Below the pieces are notes generated by a model, which was not told the DNA's origin, searched no databases, and saw only the letters and a program-made list of their open reading frames with translations. The translations under genes and the position numbers were made by a program. 46,299 nucleotides of DNA. It comes from Loktanella sp. 5RATIMAR09 (lineage in GTDB: Bacteria; Pseudomonadota; Alphaproteobacteria; Rhodobacterales; Rhodobacteraceae). This document shows, one piece after another, positions 45,368 to 46,299 of this stretch. The DNA lies in the NCBI RefSeq assembly GCF_001419985.1, contig NZ_LJAL01000016.1:1-46299 (forward strand), given 5' to 3'. Every line of letters begins with the position of its first letter. The first letter of the stretch is position 1.

Positions 45368-46105
45368 TCAGAGCTGGACAAGCCCGTGACGGATTGCCAT
45401 CGCTAGAGCCTGTTCCCGCGTGCGTGCGCCCAGACGTCTGCGAGCTGATTGAAGGTGCTTGCTGACGGTGACGCTTGCAATACCCATACGCCAAGCAATT
45501 TCGCTGGTTTGGAGCCCTGTCGATAACCATTGCAGGACTTCTATTTCGCGCGGATTGAGCAAGGGTCGGATGAGATATGTCGTAGAGTCTTGATAGCCCA
45601 GCCCTTCAGGCCGGACCCACGCCGCCACGGCGCTGACGCAGGCCATAAGTGCTGCGCGCTGGTCAGGCGCACGCAACGCCGAGGCAGCCTCAGCTGAAGT
45701 TGCATAAAGTACTATCCCACCCGGGCGCGTACCATTCCATGCGGGCACAAGCATGACATGCTTGACCTGATGCTCAGCCAGCAAAGCAGGCAATTGATCG
45801 CTGTCAGATAGCAGCCCGTTCTGCCGCGCATCCTGCAAATCAATCTCGTCGACGGCTGTATTTGCGGCACAATGGGACATCCAAGGGTCGGATGCATAAA
45901 CCTTTGCACCGACATATTCGGACATCAAACCCCTGGGTGTCGTCGATGCTACACTCACAGAATGTAATGCTTCGCGCGGGGCAGTGCCTGCCGTCAACCA
46001 ATCGCTGCCAAGATTTTCTAATAGTCCTTGCGCCACCTGCCAACGGGCGGTGGTGGTCTCCGCTGACCACAATGCTTGATGAGCATTCACTATCTCGTTC
46101 TGCAT
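45368..46105 (-). CDS. LuxR-type regulator with autoinducer-like domain (solo)
   Basis: A 245-residue transcription regulator. The N-terminal part (about 20-165) fits the autoinducer-binding fold, with VYASDPWM carrying the conserved YxxDPW-like motif. The C-terminal helix-turn-helix (about 180-243) is typical: LNPREIEVLQWLSTG, SEIAWRMGIASVTVSKHLQS. No luxI-type synthase is in the window, so it is a solo regulator here. It lies directly upstream of four exported-protein genes on the same strand, 126 bases away, and may be their regulator. The ATG has a GAGG nearby. Confidence 0.88.
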   Translation of the reverse strand: MQNEIVNAHQALWSAETTTARWQVAQGLLENLGSDWLTAGTAPREALHSVSVASTTPRGLMSEYVGAKVYASDPWMSHCAANTAVDEIDLQDARQNGLLSDSDQLPALLAEHQVKHVMLVPAWNGTRPGGIVLYATSAEAASALRAPDQRAALMACVSAVAAWVRPEGLGYQDSTTYLIRPLLNPREIEVLQWLSTGLQTSEIAWRMGIASVTVSKHLQSARRRLGARTREQALAMAIRHGLVQL

Positions 46106-46299
46106 GCCGGTCCTCGCCCCGCAGTTGCCACATCCGATCGCTCTGTTTCCTTAGGCTGACTTCGGTGGCACATATAAGTTTGCCCGACTCTGCTAAGTTA
46201 TCAAATACTTTTGTGCTCAATGACTAATTGGTCGCAGACCACACTGAGTTCATGGTATTCTAGCGTGAAATGGACACCATAGCTGTTTGCAATCTTGCT

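Overview
The window looks like a chromosomal segment of a marine alphaproteobacterium of the Rhodobacterales (Roseobacter group). Supporting signs are the ybbA/ybbP-tesA cluster, mreB-mreC-mreD-mrdA-rodA, a CryB/PhrB-type iron-sulphur photolyase, short cold-shock proteins of alphaproteobacterial type, and GC-rich core genes with many 4-base ATGA or GTGA overlaps. I could not run any search, so family names rest on motifs visible in the translations.

Bases 1-31,750 are housekeeping sequence. After the tail of a truncated gene come lepA (minus), two small hypothetical genes and a pair of cold-shock genes that share a conserved 5' leader. Next are tesA, divergent from an ABC ATPase/permease pair, then gltX, a small membrane protein and nadE (minus), and a secreted 18-repeat MORN protein (plus). 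A small membrane protein, the photolyase and an SDR follow on the minus strand, then a secreted beta-propeller protein. leuA is preceded by a leucine-rich leader peptide and overlapping RNA hairpins. The elongasome operon mreBCD-mrdA-rodA ends in a hydroxyacid dehydrogenase and converges on an sseB-like/uracil-DNA-glycosylase pair. A capsule-export ATPase, its inner-membrane partner and kdsA come next, then an MscS channel and tRNA-Gln.

Bases 31,751-46,299 look accessory: lower GC by eye, longer intergenic stretches, and a broken serine recombinase just downstream of tRNA-Gln. Cargo comprises a six-PAS hybrid histidine kinase, two related 1-Cys peroxiredoxin-like genes, a lipoprotein, a large RTX protein with a glycosidase-like N-terminus, an orphan OmpR-type regulator, and a LuxR-type regulator upstream of a tight four-gene operon of small exported proteins. 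A candidate small RNA lies among them.

The observations most worth following are the paired cold-shock leaders with compensated hairpins, the apparently leaderless leucine leader peptide of leuA, the LuxR-linked envelope operon with a 14-bp perfect palindrome at its head, and the RTX glycosidase-like protein whose expected nucleophile appears to be missing.
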